In this document: piece by piece, positions 17,641 to 26,275 of the stretch
Numbering within the stretch: position 1 is the first letter of the stretch
Layout: every line of letters starts with the position of its first letter
Assembly: GCF_030160835.1 (NCBI RefSeq)
Contig: NZ_BSPC01000021.1
Span: 1-64,000 of the forward strand
Source of the DNA: Labrys miyagiensis
GTDB taxonomy: Bacteria > Pseudomonadota > Alphaproteobacteria > Rhizobiales > Labraceae
Direction: 5' to 3'
DNA: 64,000 nt
The notes under the pieces: model-generated
Told to the model about the DNA's origin: nothing
Seen by the model: only the letters and a program-made list of their open reading frames with translations
Databases searched by the model: none
Position numbers and translations under genes: made by a program

Positions 17641-18415
17641 CGGCGGTGGCCTCAAAACATAGTAAGCTGCGTTCTGAAGTATCATCAATATTCCCCTAAA
17701 TCATTGGGGTGCACCGGCACGGTGCCACAATAATGCGCCACTGTAGCGACGGGCGTCCATGATACTTACGTATCGATGCAGCCATGATGAGCGCTCGTTT
17801 AGAGGCAGGGGTGCACCTCGTGATGCTGCAATCAAGGCGGCGACGTCTCACCGCGCTGTTCAGTCAAATCGGAGCAAGGAGCCCACAAATCTTCCAGCGA
17901 TGGGGCACCGTTGAAAGTCCCTTTTTGAGTGACTTCCCGCCAGTACGTTGTGAAAGTCGAAAGGCTCCCCGTCCTGAGGCACAGATCGCAGCGGCGGCAC
18001 TGGATAGGCAAGGCGGCCCTGGAGTACGCGATACAAAACATCATCCGGGCTGCATTCGCGATCTGCGAACATGAGGAGTATCGCGGTTGATCGTTAGGAA
18101 ACGGTGACTTTTGATCCGCCCGTCCAAAAACCGGATATTGCGCCGCTACCGCAGCTTGCTTCAGGGGTATTCCGCCGGCGTGCATTTCGTTATCTGGGTC
18201 CCAACAGACATGCCGACTGCCTCCCTCATGAACATTGGCGAGTGAGAGGCGCCACGACAACGCAGTTCCGAAGAGCGAGATCACCTAGTTCGAGGCGGTC
18301 CAAAAGTGAGGGCATGCGCGAGGTTCTCGAGCAGTCAGAAACCTGGGCTGCCGTGAACAGTGGCGATTTGAGGAAAGACGTGGGACGGTCGCTTCGCACC
18401 GCCCCACCGCCCCTT
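17641..18415. other. Intergenic, nothing recognised
   Basis: About 770 bp upstream of the truncated regulator and downstream of the epoxide hydrolase. Frames in this stretch are short or shadow-like; none shows a known motif. Confidence 0.45.
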
Positions 18416-19756
18416 TCAGGCCTGGCGCAGCGGGCGGAACGCTGCCCGCATCTCAGCGGCGAACAGCTCCGGCTGCTCCCACGCCGCGAAGTGGCCGCCC
18501 TTGTCGACCTCGTTGAAGTAGTGCAGCGTTGGATAGGCGCGCTGCGTCCACGTCTTTGGCGCGCGATAGATCTCGCCGGGGAACACGGTGACGGCGACCG
18601 GGATCGTGATCTCCGTCGTCTTCTGGGCCGCAGCGCTGAAATTGTTGTTATTATTCTCCCAGTAGAAGCGGCTGGCCGACGCACCGGTATCGGTAAGCCA
18701 GTAGAGCGAGATGTCGTCCAGGATCTCGTCCCTCGTGAGCACGCGCTCGGGCTCACCCCCACTGTCCGTCCACTCGGCGATCTTCTCGTACATGAACGCG
18801 GCGAGCGACACAGGCGAGTCGCACAGCCCATAGCCAATCGTCTGAGGGCGCGTCACCATCAGCGCGCCGTAGGCCGCGTTGCGGGTGAAGAACCTGCTGA
18901 GGGTCTCGAAAGCCACGCGTTCCGACTCAGGCAGATCCGCGGGCGGCGGGTCGCCGGCATTGATAGCCTTGACGTACTCGGCTGGGATGGTGGGCGGCAT
19001 GTTGACATGGATACCCAGGAGGCCCGTGGGCTTCTGGCGCGCGAGCGCGTCGGAGATCACCGAGCCGTGGTCGCCACCCTGCGAAACATACCGGGTATAT
19101 CCCAGACGCTTCATGAGCACATCCCAGGCGCGCGCGACGCGGTCCGGCCCCCATCCGAGCTCGCGCGGCTTGGCCGAGAACCCGTAGCCGGGAATCGATG
19201 GGATCACGACGTGAAAGGCGTCCTCCGCCTGCCCTCCATGCGCGACCGGGTCGGTCAGCGGGCCGATGGCCTTGACCATCTCGAGGATCGACCCCGGCCA
19301 ACCATGCGTGATGATGATGGGCAGAGCGTTAGGGTTGCGCGAACGGACATGGATGAAATGGATATCCAAGCCGTCTATCTGCGTGACGAACTGTGGCAGA
19401 TCGTTCAGCCGCTTCTCGATCTTGCGCCAGTCGTACGACGTGGCCCAGTAGCTGGATATTGCCTGCAGCCGTGCGAGCTGCACGCCCTGCGAGGTGTCGG
19501 GCACCGTCTCGCGGTCGGGCCAGCGTGTGGCGGCGAGGCGCTGACGCAGGTCGGCAAGGGCCGAGTCGGGAACGCGAATGCGGAACTCGCGGATGCGCGG
19601 GTCGCCAGGCGCGACGCCGCTGGCTGGGCTTGGAACACCGCCCAAGGCTTGAGCCGGCGCCGAGTTAAACAACAGCGGGAGGCCAAGGCCGAGGGTGCCG
19701 ATCAGCGACGTGGTAATGAAGTCTCGCCGTTTCAGTGCTGAATTGATGATGGACAT
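18416..19756 (-). CDS. Exported epoxide hydrolase (microsomal-type, EHN + alpha/beta hydrolase)
   Basis: 446-aa hydrolase. A twin-arginine leader (LKRRDFITTSLIGTLGLGL) ends near AQA. The epoxide-hydrolase N-terminal domain follows (FRIRVPDSALADLRQRLAAT; YDWRKIEKRLNDLPQF), then the oxyanion HGWPGS (residues 151-156), the conserved PSIPGYGFS, and the nucleophile Asp229 in GGDHGS. The charge-relay His is in the C-terminal FAAWEQPE region (KGGHFAAWEQPE). Such enzymes add water to epoxides, giving diols; in soil bacteria the substrates are often xenobiotic or terpene epoxides. The gene is divergent from a GlxA-type regulator 112 bp away, a plausible controller. Confidence 0.92.
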   Translation of the reverse strand: MSIINSALKRRDFITTSLIGTLGLGLPLLFNSAPAQALGGVPSPASGVAPGDPRIREFRIRVPDSALADLRQRLAATRWPDRETVPDTSQGVQLARLQAISSYWATSYDWRKIEKRLNDLPQFVTQIDGLDIHFIHVRSRNPNALPIIITHGWPGSILEMVKAIGPLTDPVAHGGQAEDAFHVVIPSIPGYGFSAKPRELGWGPDRVARAWDVLMKRLGYTRYVSQGGDHGSVISDALARQKPTGLLGIHVNMPPTIPAEYVKAINAGDPPPADLPESERVAFETLSRFFTRNAAYGALMVTRPQTIGYGLCDSPVSLAAFMYEKIAEWTDSGGEPERVLTRDEILDDISLYWLTDTGASASRFYWENNNNNFSAAAQKTTEITIPVAVTVFPGEIYRAPKTWTQRAYPTLHYFNEVDKGGHFAAWEQPELFAAEMRAAFRPLRQA

Positions 19757-19867
19757 GATCGTTCTCCTATTTTCTCGTCTCTAAGTCGAGAGAACTGGAG
19801 ATGGGCTTGCTCCTGTATGGCTCCAATGTCATATAAACGGCGATTTGAGACATCGCGGGGTGGGACC

Positions 19868-20836
19868 ATGCAACGCATCGGTTTCGTCGTCTATCCGGGG
19901 TTTCATCTGCTTTCGCTAGCGGCATTGTCAGTCTTCGAGTATGCCAACCTGGCAACGGGGGATCCGGCCTACGAGGTCGAACTACTGTCCGTTGCTGGCG
20001 GCGCAGTGCGCAGTTCGATTGGTGTGACCGTTGCAACCACAAAGGTGCACTCGTCGCCCTACGACACGCTGATCATGGCGGGTGGCACCGCGGTTGTGTC
20101 GTCTCCGCCCGAACTGATCGAAGAACTGCGCACAGCGCCCGATCGTTGTCGTCGCGTGATGTCCATCTGCACGGGCGCCTTTGTCCTCGCTGAAGCGGGG
20201 CTTCTCGACGGCCGGCGCGCCACGACGCACTGGTTCTACACGCGTGAGCTGGCGGCGCGCTTCCCCGACGTGAAGGTTGATGAAGATCGAATCTTCATTG
20301 CTGATGGTGCGATATGGACATCGGCGGGTGCTTGTGCCGGGATCGATCTGGTGCTGGCGTTGATTGAGCAGGATCTGGGGGCAACGATCGCTCGGACTGT
20401 CGCCAGGAAGCTGGTTGTCTATCATCGGCGTGGGGGAGGGCAGTCGCAATTCTCTGAGCTTCTCGACCTCGCACCTAAAACAGATCGCATCCAGCGCGCG
20501 TTGACCCACATGAGGCGTAATCTTCAGATGGAGCTTTCCGTGGCCCAATTGGCGAAGGTTGCAAATCTCAGCCCGCGTCAGTTCAGCCGAGCCTTTCAGG
20601 CCGAGACGGGGCAATCGCCCGCGAAGGTCGTCGAACGCCTCCGTGCCGAGGCCGCACGGCTGATGATCGAGCAGAGCCGCCATCCGATCGATGTCATTGC
20701 CCGGCAAGCCGGCTTTGCCGATCGAGACCGCATGCGTCGCGCCTTTCTCCGCGCATTCGGACAACCGCCACAAGCCATTCGCCGCAGCCTCCGAGGCGAA
20801 CCGATCGATATCGCTGTGAGTGCAATCGAACCGTAG
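19868..20836 (+). CDS. GlxA-family transcriptional regulator (DJ-1/PfpI + AraC HTH)
   Basis: 322-aa regulator. The N-terminal DJ-1/PfpI-like domain (about residues 1-165) has ICTGAFVLAEAGLLDGRRAT, including the Cys position used by this fold. The C-terminal AraC/XylS domain (about 210-310) carries two helix-turn-helices: MELSVAQLAKVANLSPRQFS and HPIDVIARQAGFADRDRMRR. ATG 19868 follows GGGGTGGGACC and drops an unneeded 17-residue extension. Regulators of this type often control amino-acid, carnitine or nitrile metabolism; here the divergent epoxide hydrolase is the obvious candidate target. Confidence 0.92.
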   Translation: MQRIGFVVYPGFHLLSLAALSVFEYANLATGDPAYEVELLSVAGGAVRSSIGVTVATTKVHSSPYDTLIMAGGTAVVSSPPELIEELRTAPDRCRRVMSICTGAFVLAEAGLLDGRRATTHWFYTRELAARFPDVKVDEDRIFIADGAIWTSAGACAGIDLVLALIEQDLGATIARTVARKLVVYHRRGGGQSQFSELLDLAPKTDRIQRALTHMRRNLQMELSVAQLAKVANLSPRQFSRAFQAETGQSPAKVVERLRAEAARLMIEQSRHPIDVIARQAGFADRDRMRRAFLRAFGQPPQAIRRSLRGEPIDIAVSAIEP

Positions 20837-21135
20837 CGCAATAGGACTGCGATGAGCTGCCGTTGTCCCCCGATTGCGATGCGCGCGGTGTACACTTTCA
20901 GGGAGTTGTGTGTTTGGCCCCGACTGGAACTTTGAAGTCGCCTGGCATAAGCGATCTGCGGTGGCCCGAATGGGCACGCGTAAGGCCGCTTCACTGCTAC
21001 AAATTGCGTTGTCCTCGTGGCAATATCAGGTCAACGCCACCAATCCCGCAGACTCGACCTGGCCGGGAATAACCTCTTGAGGCCCGCACACAATAACGAG
21101 TTGCTGGTTATCCGCGCGCAATGGGGAGGATAAAT
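20837..21135. other. Intergenic, nothing recognised
   Basis: No gene-like frame. The sequence GGGGAGGA just before 21136 is a strong ribosome-binding site for the broken alcohol dehydrogenase gene. Confidence 0.5.
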
Positions 21136-22161
21136 ATGGCAAAAACGACATATCGGGCGTTTCAAACCGTGGGTGATGGCAGGCTCGAGCTCGTGGAGCG
21201 GCCGATAGCGCCGCCCGCGCCTGGCATGGTGCGGGTGGCGGTGGAGGCCTGTGGCGTCTGCCACACAGACGTGCTTACGGTGGAGTGAGGCTTTCCCGGC
21301 GTGACCTATCCGAGAGTCCCTGGCCACGAGGCAGTCGGTCGTATCAATGCCATGGGTGACCAAGTCACACGGTGGTCCGTCGGCCAGCGCGTCGGCGTCG
21401 GCTTTCTCGGCGGCCGCTGTGGCTACTGCGTGTCCTGCCAGCGGGGGGACCACATCAACTGCGCCAACCAAGCCATCACCGGCATGCATCTCGACGGCGG
21501 CTATGCCGAGATGATAACCGCGAGCCAGCACGCCCTTGTCGCCATTCCCGACGCGCTGCAAGCAGCCGAGGCAGCGCCACTGCAATGTGCCGGCGTCACA
21601 ACTTTCAATGCCTTGCGAAAATCGGCGGCCAAGGCGGGCGACCTCGTCGCCATCCAGGGTGTTGGAGGCCTCGGCCACCTGGCCGTGCAATTCGCGCGCC
21701 ACATGGGACTGCGCACCGCCGCGATCGCCCGTGGCCCCGACAAGAGGGAACTCGCCCTTTCTCTCGGGGCACATTATTACATCGACAGTGCGGCGGAAGA
21801 TCCAGCAGAGAAGCTACAGGCGCTCGGCGGGGCGAGCGTCATTGTAGCGACGGCCTCAAGCCCAGCGACCTTCGGGCCCTTGCTGCGAGGGCTCGGGCCG
21901 AAAGGTCAACTCATCATTGTCGGCGCCGGCGCCGAGCCGATGCAGTTCAATGTCGGCGATCTTCTCTTTGGCGAGCATGTGATCGCAGGCATCAACACCG
22001 GCACGCCGATCGAGATCGAAGACACGCTCAACTTCAGCCTGCTGGAGGATGTGCGCGCCACGATCGAAACGGTGCCTTTCGAGCGCGCTCCAGAGGCCTA
22101 TGCCAGGATGCTCGCTAACAAGGCTCGCTTTCGCATGGTGATCGAGATGACGCGGCATTAG
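21136..22161 (+). pseudogene. Zinc alcohol dehydrogenase gene with an in-frame TGA
   Basis: MDR-family zinc alcohol dehydrogenase (341 codons). The N terminus reads MAKTTYRAFQTVGDGRLEL and continues to the catalytic Cys in CGVCHTDVLTVE. A TGA at 21286-21288 (codon 51) then interrupts the frame, after which it continues without shift: GFPGVTYPRVPGHEAVG, the structural-zinc loop (CGYCVSCQRGDHINC), and the NAD site (GVGGLGHLAVQFA). One base change (for example GGA to TGA) explains the stop. Either the gene is dead or only a fragment from the second start (GTG 21301) is made, which would lack the catalytic Cys. Confidence 0.88.
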
Positions 22162-22164
22162 AAT

Positions 22165-22600
22165 CAGCTTGGTGCCTTGTGAGATCAAGGACCGGTACTA
22201 CACGGCGCAGATTCTCGATGAATGGGGCGAGGTGGTCGTCAACATCAACGAGCGGACGTTTCCATCGAAGCCATATGGCAAAGTTCGCTCTGGTGGCGCC
22301 GGACTTCCACGGTAGCATTCCAGTCGATGCGGCCCGTATCGCGCTGCACTCCAGCAAGGCCTAGATGCTGGGTCGCGTGGAGATCAAGGGCGATCCCCAA
22401 GGCGCCGTCCAGCTTCAGCATGCGTTCAAGGCGACGGCACTGGGCAGGCCGCTGATTTCGCCGCCTCCCGCGATCCCGATGTTCGACAACAACGACCTGA
22501 TTGGCGCAGACATTTTTCGATGATGTCGATACCGCTTGTCGAGCGCGCTCGACGTCGCGCCCAAGGAACTCACTTTGGCCGCGTCGCTCCTTGGCGTAAC
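22165..22600 (+). pseudogene. DUF1254-family protein remnant
   Basis: Pieces in several frames read like the C-terminal part of DUF1254 proteins: EIKDRYYTAQILDEWGEVVV, NINERTFPSKPYG, a +1/-1 shift, FALVAPDFHGSIPVDAARIA, LHSSKA then a TAG stop, MLGRVEIKGDPQGAVQLQH, and FDNNDLIGADIF, then further shifts. At least three frame lesions and one stop are present and the N-terminal half is absent. It lies immediately downstream of the broken dehydrogenase. Family recognition is from memory of the conserved DRYYTVQILDEWGEV-type motif. Confidence 0.8.
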
Positions 22601-22821
22601 GTCAGGCTGCAACCGGATGGGCTCAACATCATTGAAGGCATTCCGCTGACCTAATGCCTACTTCGAGAAATGGGCATTATCGGCAGAGCAACTGAAGCGA
22701 GGTGCGTCCGCTACCAGGTATAAGACCAAGGGCCGCTCTTGGCGCAGTCCTTCCTCCAGTGCCAATGACAAGCCAAGGCTTGTCAGATGGTGATCGGCGT
22801 GCAATCTCCAACATTCCGCGC

Positions 22822-23781
22822 ATGTTCGACACGATGAAGCTCATGCATCTCGGCAATCTCGACCTCGGCTACGGTCTCTTTGGCGCACTGATCCTGGCTG
22901 GATTGGCTTTGCTCATCGCTTCTCTGAGCCTGACGCACAGGATTGAAGCTGCCGGCCTGGAAGGCAAGACCTTCCGCGAGAAACGCTATGAATATTATCG
23001 AGGAATCGCCACGCAGCTGGGCGTACTCCTGATCGGCATCGGCGTTTCGCTGTTCATCTATTTTTTTCAGCAAAACTATCAGGACGAACGGCGGCGCGAA
23101 GCTGAGAGCCAACAGGTGCTTGCGAGGCTCGCGTCGCGGATCGGTCGAACCTCAGCCGACCTGGAGTTCTTATCGGAATATGATGACATCCTCGACGAGG
23201 GAGGCGCTTATGTCCGTCCTGAAGATGGCGGCAAGAACGGTGCCGTGAGGTCGAGCGGCGACCAGCTGGTGAAGCAAATCGAAGATATGAGGCTCGTCGA
23301 GCGAGATGTCCCACAGGAGGATTTCAACGATCTCGACTTCTCGACAGATTTTCAAGGATCATCTCTCATAACCGAGCTGGATCCTGCCTTGTTGTTCGCG
23401 ATGCACCGTGAGGAAAATGAGCTGAAATACGCCATCAAGCAGTTGAGCGCCGATTTTAGAGATCTGCAGGAGGCGCTCGGACCCACCGATCCAAAAGAAG
23501 CGATTTCGAATGCTGTCGCGGCAGCAAAGGCAAAGCGCGAAGCTCTCGACATCCTCTATGATCTCGATCTCCTTCGAGATCGGAGCCGTCGTGCTTTCGC
23601 ACGCGCCTGTTGGCTGGTCAGTCAGGGCAGCATTTTTTCTTCCCCTCGTCCGATAGAGCCCCTCTCCAGGACATATGGCTCTCACCAGGAGTGGATCCGG
23701 CAGGCAAAGCAGACACTTTCGCTTTATCGCGTCGGAAATGAAAATTGCTTCGATATGCTTGGCTACAAGATATCGAATTGA
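22822..23781 (+). CDS. Orphan membrane protein with cytoplasmic helical domain
   Basis: 319-aa protein (start uncertain; ATG 22765 and 22702 are in frame). Two hydrophobic helices at the N terminus (LFGALILAGLALLIASLSL and GVLLIGIGVSLFIYFF) are separated by a short charged loop, GKTFREKRYEYYRG. The rest is hydrophilic and helical, rich in Glu, Arg and Lys (QQNYQDERRREAESQQVLAR; ENELKYAIKQLSADFRDLQE), with coiled-coil potential. No enzymatic motif was seen. I do not recognise a family. The next feature downstream is a recombinase tail, so the gene may be cargo of an old integrated element. Confidence 0.7.
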   Translation: MFDTMKLMHLGNLDLGYGLFGALILAGLALLIASLSLTHRIEAAGLEGKTFREKRYEYYRGIATQLGVLLIGIGVSLFIYFFQQNYQDERRREAESQQVLARLASRIGRTSADLEFLSEYDDILDEGGAYVRPEDGGKNGAVRSSGDQLVKQIEDMRLVERDVPQEDFNDLDFSTDFQGSSLITELDPALLFAMHREENELKYAIKQLSADFRDLQEALGPTDPKEAISNAVAAAKAKREALDILYDLDLLRDRSRRAFARACWLVSQGSIFSSPRPIEPLSRTYGSHQEWIRQAKQTLSLYRVGNENCFDMLGYKISN

Positions 23782-23797
23782 TCAGCCGGTGAGCGAA

Positions 23798-23950
23798 TAT
23801 AGCACACACAGCTTGCGGCGAACAAAGGTCTCGCTGATTTACAGACGAACTGGAAATCTGCGCGATTGCCAGCCGATGCTCGGTCACACAAAACTTGAAA
23901 GCCCTGTACGATCGCTCGGGTTCACGATCGATGCAAGGGGGAGCAGTTAA
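23798..23950 (+). pseudogene. Tyrosine recombinase (integrase) C-terminal remnant
   Basis: The frame reads YSTHSLRRTKVSLIYRRT, then LRDCQPMLGHTKLESPVRSL, closely matching the C-terminal catalytic region of short phage/plasmid integrases (HSxRRTK...LGHTKLExTVRYLG). The Tyr nucleophile of VRYLG is replaced by Ser (VRSLG), and the upstream catalytic half is missing, so it is inactive. Confidence 0.78.
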
Positions 23951-24029
23951 TGCGAGACGGGCTCTGGTCGGCGAGACTGGTGCGGGATAGCCTCCAGCCT
24001 CGACACAATCCTCGCGCCCAAGGTTCTCG

Positions 24030-24371
24030 TCATTGGGCTAACCGGTTGCCTCCCTCAAAGCAGGAGCGCGAGAATTTGCGACGCCGCACGGATCGGTCAT
24101 AGCGTAGTGCGCCGTCACCCCGGCTGCTGTCCAGTGCCCGCAAAGCGTCCATCAAGTCATCGAAGGGAACAATCCAGCCCCGGCGAATCTCACGCAGTGC
24201 CGGTGCCGCTTCGAGCGCGCACGCATCCGACGCCCACGAGGCCAGAATGGCGTGCTTTTCATGCAAGGTCAGATCGGGGTCGGCTAGCACATCCCTTGGA
24301 TGATCGAAGGCTTGAGCGGGGTGCAAGAGCAGGGAAAGATCGAAGCTGCTGTTTTCGGTATCGTCAGCCAT
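24030..24371 (-). CDS. Small conserved hypothetical protein downstream of hsp20
   Basis: 113-aa acidic protein (starts MADDTENSSFDLSLLLHPAQ). It contains DHPRDVLADPDLTLHEKHAI and PFDDLMDALRALD, which I recall from small rhizobial proteins found beside heat-shock genes. ATG 24371 is preceded by GGAG nine bases upstream. The gene begins 68 bp after the hsp20 stop in the same direction, suggesting one heat-induced transcript. No signal peptide or helix; function unknown. Confidence 0.78.
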   Translation of the reverse strand: MADDTENSSFDLSLLLHPAQAFDHPRDVLADPDLTLHEKHAILASWASDACALEAAPALREIRRGWIVPFDDLMDALRALDSSRGDGALRYDRSVRRRKFSRSCFEGGNRLAQ

Positions 24372-24439
24372 GACAACAATCTCCGATGCTTGGAGATGGC
24401 CACGACAGCTGTGGCCATCTCGCGATCGGAACGAGGTCG

Positions 24440-24895
24440 TTACGCCGCTTTTGGTGGAACAGCCGGAACTGGGCTGGAAGGGGCTCGAACGTCGATGCGA
24501 CGCGGCTTCATCGCCTCTGGGATACGTTGCACGAGATTGATCTGCAGCAGCCCATTTTCGAAGGTTGCGCTCTCGACCTCGATGTGATCGGCAAGATTGA
24601 AGCGCCGCTCGAAAGCCTTGGCTGAAATACCCCTGTAGAGATAATCGGAACTTTCCTTTTCACCCACCTTGCGGCCCACAATGGTCAAGAGGTTCTGTTG
24701 GGCAGTGAGGGCGATATCATCGGGGGTAAAGCCTGCCACCGCCAGATCGATGCGGAAGCTTTCCTGGCCGGTCCGGACGATATCATAAGGTGGAAAATGC
24801 TCGGCCGCCTCGACGGTGCCTGCGTTGAGAAGATCGAACAAGCGATCGAAGCCGATCGCTGAGCGGGCAAAAGGTGCGAAGTCGTAGGTTCTCAT
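24440..24895 (-). CDS. Small heat-shock protein, Hsp20/alpha-crystallin (IbpA-like)
   Basis: 151-aa ATP-independent holdase chaperone. The N terminus (MRTYDFAPFARSAIGFDRLF) is the class A rhizobial form. The alpha-crystallin domain spans about residues 35-130 (PPYDIVRTGQESFRIDLAVA; VGRKVGEKESSDYLYRGI; FERRFNLADHIEVESATFEN; GLLQINL). The C terminus is short, with the IDV-type motif close to it. ATG 24895 is preferred over GTG 24901 because AAGGA then sits seven bases away. Control by an RNA thermometer and a heat-shock sigma factor is suggested by the leader (separate entries). Confidence 0.95.
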   Translation of the reverse strand: MRTYDFAPFARSAIGFDRLFDLLNAGTVEAAEHFPPYDIVRTGQESFRIDLAVAGFTPDDIALTAQQNLLTIVGRKVGEKESSDYLYRGISAKAFERRFNLADHIEVESATFENGLLQINLVQRIPEAMKPRRIDVRAPSSPVPAVPPKAA

Positions 24896-24985
24896 AGCCA
24901 CATCCTTGTGAAAGCAACATGGGTATAAGCAAGGCGCCAGACGCCGCTGTCGCCCGCATCAGGCCCGAAAGGCACCTGACGGCAA
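24896..24985 (-). promoter_or_regulatory. ROSE-like RNA thermometer in the hsp20 leader
   Basis: In the transcript sense the last part of the leader reads GTTGCTTTCACAAGGATG. The TTGCT (24913-24917 on the plus strand as AGCAA) and the AAGGA ribosome-binding site are placed as in ROSE elements, where the U(U/C)GCU segment pairs with the Shine-Dalgarno sequence and melts on heating. An upstream GC-rich segment (GCGGCGTCTGGCGCC) can form the additional hairpin. Folding was not computed. Confidence 0.6.
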
Positions 24986-24988
24986 TCG

Positions 24989-25016
24989 ACATGGTGGAAG
25001 CACTCCCGAGTTCAAG
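24989..25016 (-). promoter_or_regulatory. Candidate heat-shock (sigma-32) promoter of hsp20
   Basis: On the minus strand CTTGAA (25016-25011) is followed after 16 bp by CCATGT (24994-24989). This is close to the alphaproteobacterial sigma-32 pattern and would give a leader of about 85-90 nt. Confidence 0.45.
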
Positions 25017-25211
25017 GGGTATTTCGAATTTTTTTGCAGGGGAGGTCATCCAAGTCTCGTGGACTACGCCCGAATTCACAGTGGGCATGTACTGCACTCG
25101 CATTCTCACGATCGCCGCCCCCAAAGACGCATAACCACCAAGATGATAGCTCCAACCTTATTGGCTCCCCTCGTATCGCCCGATATCTTGATTTGCCGAA
25201 TCCCGTCATTA

Positions 25212-26262
25212 GAGCGGAATTGGTCTGACTGGAATCGGAAGGGGATTCCCAAAAAGGGATTGATGTGATTCCTAGATTTCCGATCTGAATCGGGAAGCGA
25301 AGCATGTCGAAGCGTGGTGAGGCCTATTCGCAGGATTTGCGGGAGCGTGTTTTGGCGGCGCTGGATAGCGGCATGGCGGCGCGGACGATCGAGCCGCTGT
25401 TCAAAGTCAGCCTGTCCTACATTTACAAGGCGGCGGCTCGCCGTCGTGAGACAGGTGAGGTTTGTGCCCGACCCCAGCGCAATCACGTGGCTCTGAAGCT
25501 GGCGGAGCATGAGGAGGCGCTCCGCTCCAAACTCGAGGCCGATCCTGACGCGCGGATCGTGGACCTGCGGGCCTGGGCCAAGACAGGACTGGGGATTGCC
25601 ATCAGCCATGCCCGGATGTGGCACATGCTCAAACGTCTGGGCCTGACATATAAAAAAAGACGATCCATGCCAGCGAACAAAAGCGCCCCGATGTCGCGGC
25701 GGCGCGCCGCCAGTGGCGCGGCAGCCAAATCTGGCTGAGGCCTTCGCGTCTGGTCTTCATCGACGAGACATGGGCTTCCACCGCCATGGCGCGCCACTAT
25801 GGCCGATGCAAGCGTGGCCAGCGTCTGATGCCCCACGGCCACTGGAAGACCACCACCTTCATTGCGGCTCTGCTCGTCGACGGATTGACCGCTCCCTGCG
25901 TGCTCGACGGGCCTGTCAACGGTGATTGCTTCAAGGCCTATGTCGAGCAGATCCTCGCGCCTACCCTCGAACACGGCGATATCGTCATCATGGACAATCT
26001 GGGCAGCCACAAGGTCCCGGGCGTGCGACAAGCCATTGAGGCCGTCGGTGCGGAACTGCTCTATCTGCCGCCCTATTCCCCCGATCTCAATCCCATCGAG
26101 ATGCTCTTTGCCAAATTCAAAGCTCTCCTGCGAGCGGCCGCAAAGCGATCCATCCATGACTTATGGGATGAAATCGCCGCGACCCTTCCCCGCTTTCTCG
26201 CCAACGAATGCAGAAATTATTTCTCCGCCGCTGGATATTCTACGGTCTGAACGATTCCGCTC
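25212..26262 (+). mobile_element. IS630-family insertion sequence
   Basis: A 1051-bp element. Its ends are inverted repeats: GAGCGGAATTGGTCTGA at 25212 and, read from the right, GAGCGGAATCGTTCAGA ending at 26262 (14 of 17 identical). It is flanked on both sides by TA (25210-25211 and 26263-26264), the target duplication of IS630/Tc1-like elements. It appears complete and possibly active. It inserted between hsp20 and the membrane protein gene at 26276, 13 bp from that start codon. Confidence 0.9.
25304..26250 (+). CDS. IS630 transposase, made by -1 frameshift
   Basis: Two overlapping frames make one transposase. Frame one (25304-25738) has the helix-turn-helix part (MSKRGEAYSQDLRERVLAAL; SLSYIYKAAARRRETGEV; AWAKTGLGIAISHARMWHML). 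Frame two carries the DDE core: LRPSRLVFIDETWASTAMA, GDIVIMDNLGSHK and LPPYSPDLNPIEMLFAKFK, ending at 26250. The frames join at an A7G slippery run (25652-25659) in TYKK(K): slipping back one base gives a 315-aa protein. This is the programmed -1 shift known in several IS630 groups. The product cuts and joins the IS ends at TA. Confidence 0.9.
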
Positions 26263-26275
26263 TAGAGGTTATGTC

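Noticed and set aside
18104-19741. 545-codon plus-strand frame opposite the epoxide hydrolase
   Set aside because: Shadow of the minus-strand gene; composition is Arg/Val/Asp-rich with no domain, and the hydrolase on the other strand has all catalytic motifs.
21286-21288. TGA in the alcohol dehydrogenase as a selenocysteine codon
   Set aside because: The position falls in a loop after TVE that has Gly in relatives as I recall them, no selenoprotein of this family is known to me, and no SECIS-like hairpin is evident.
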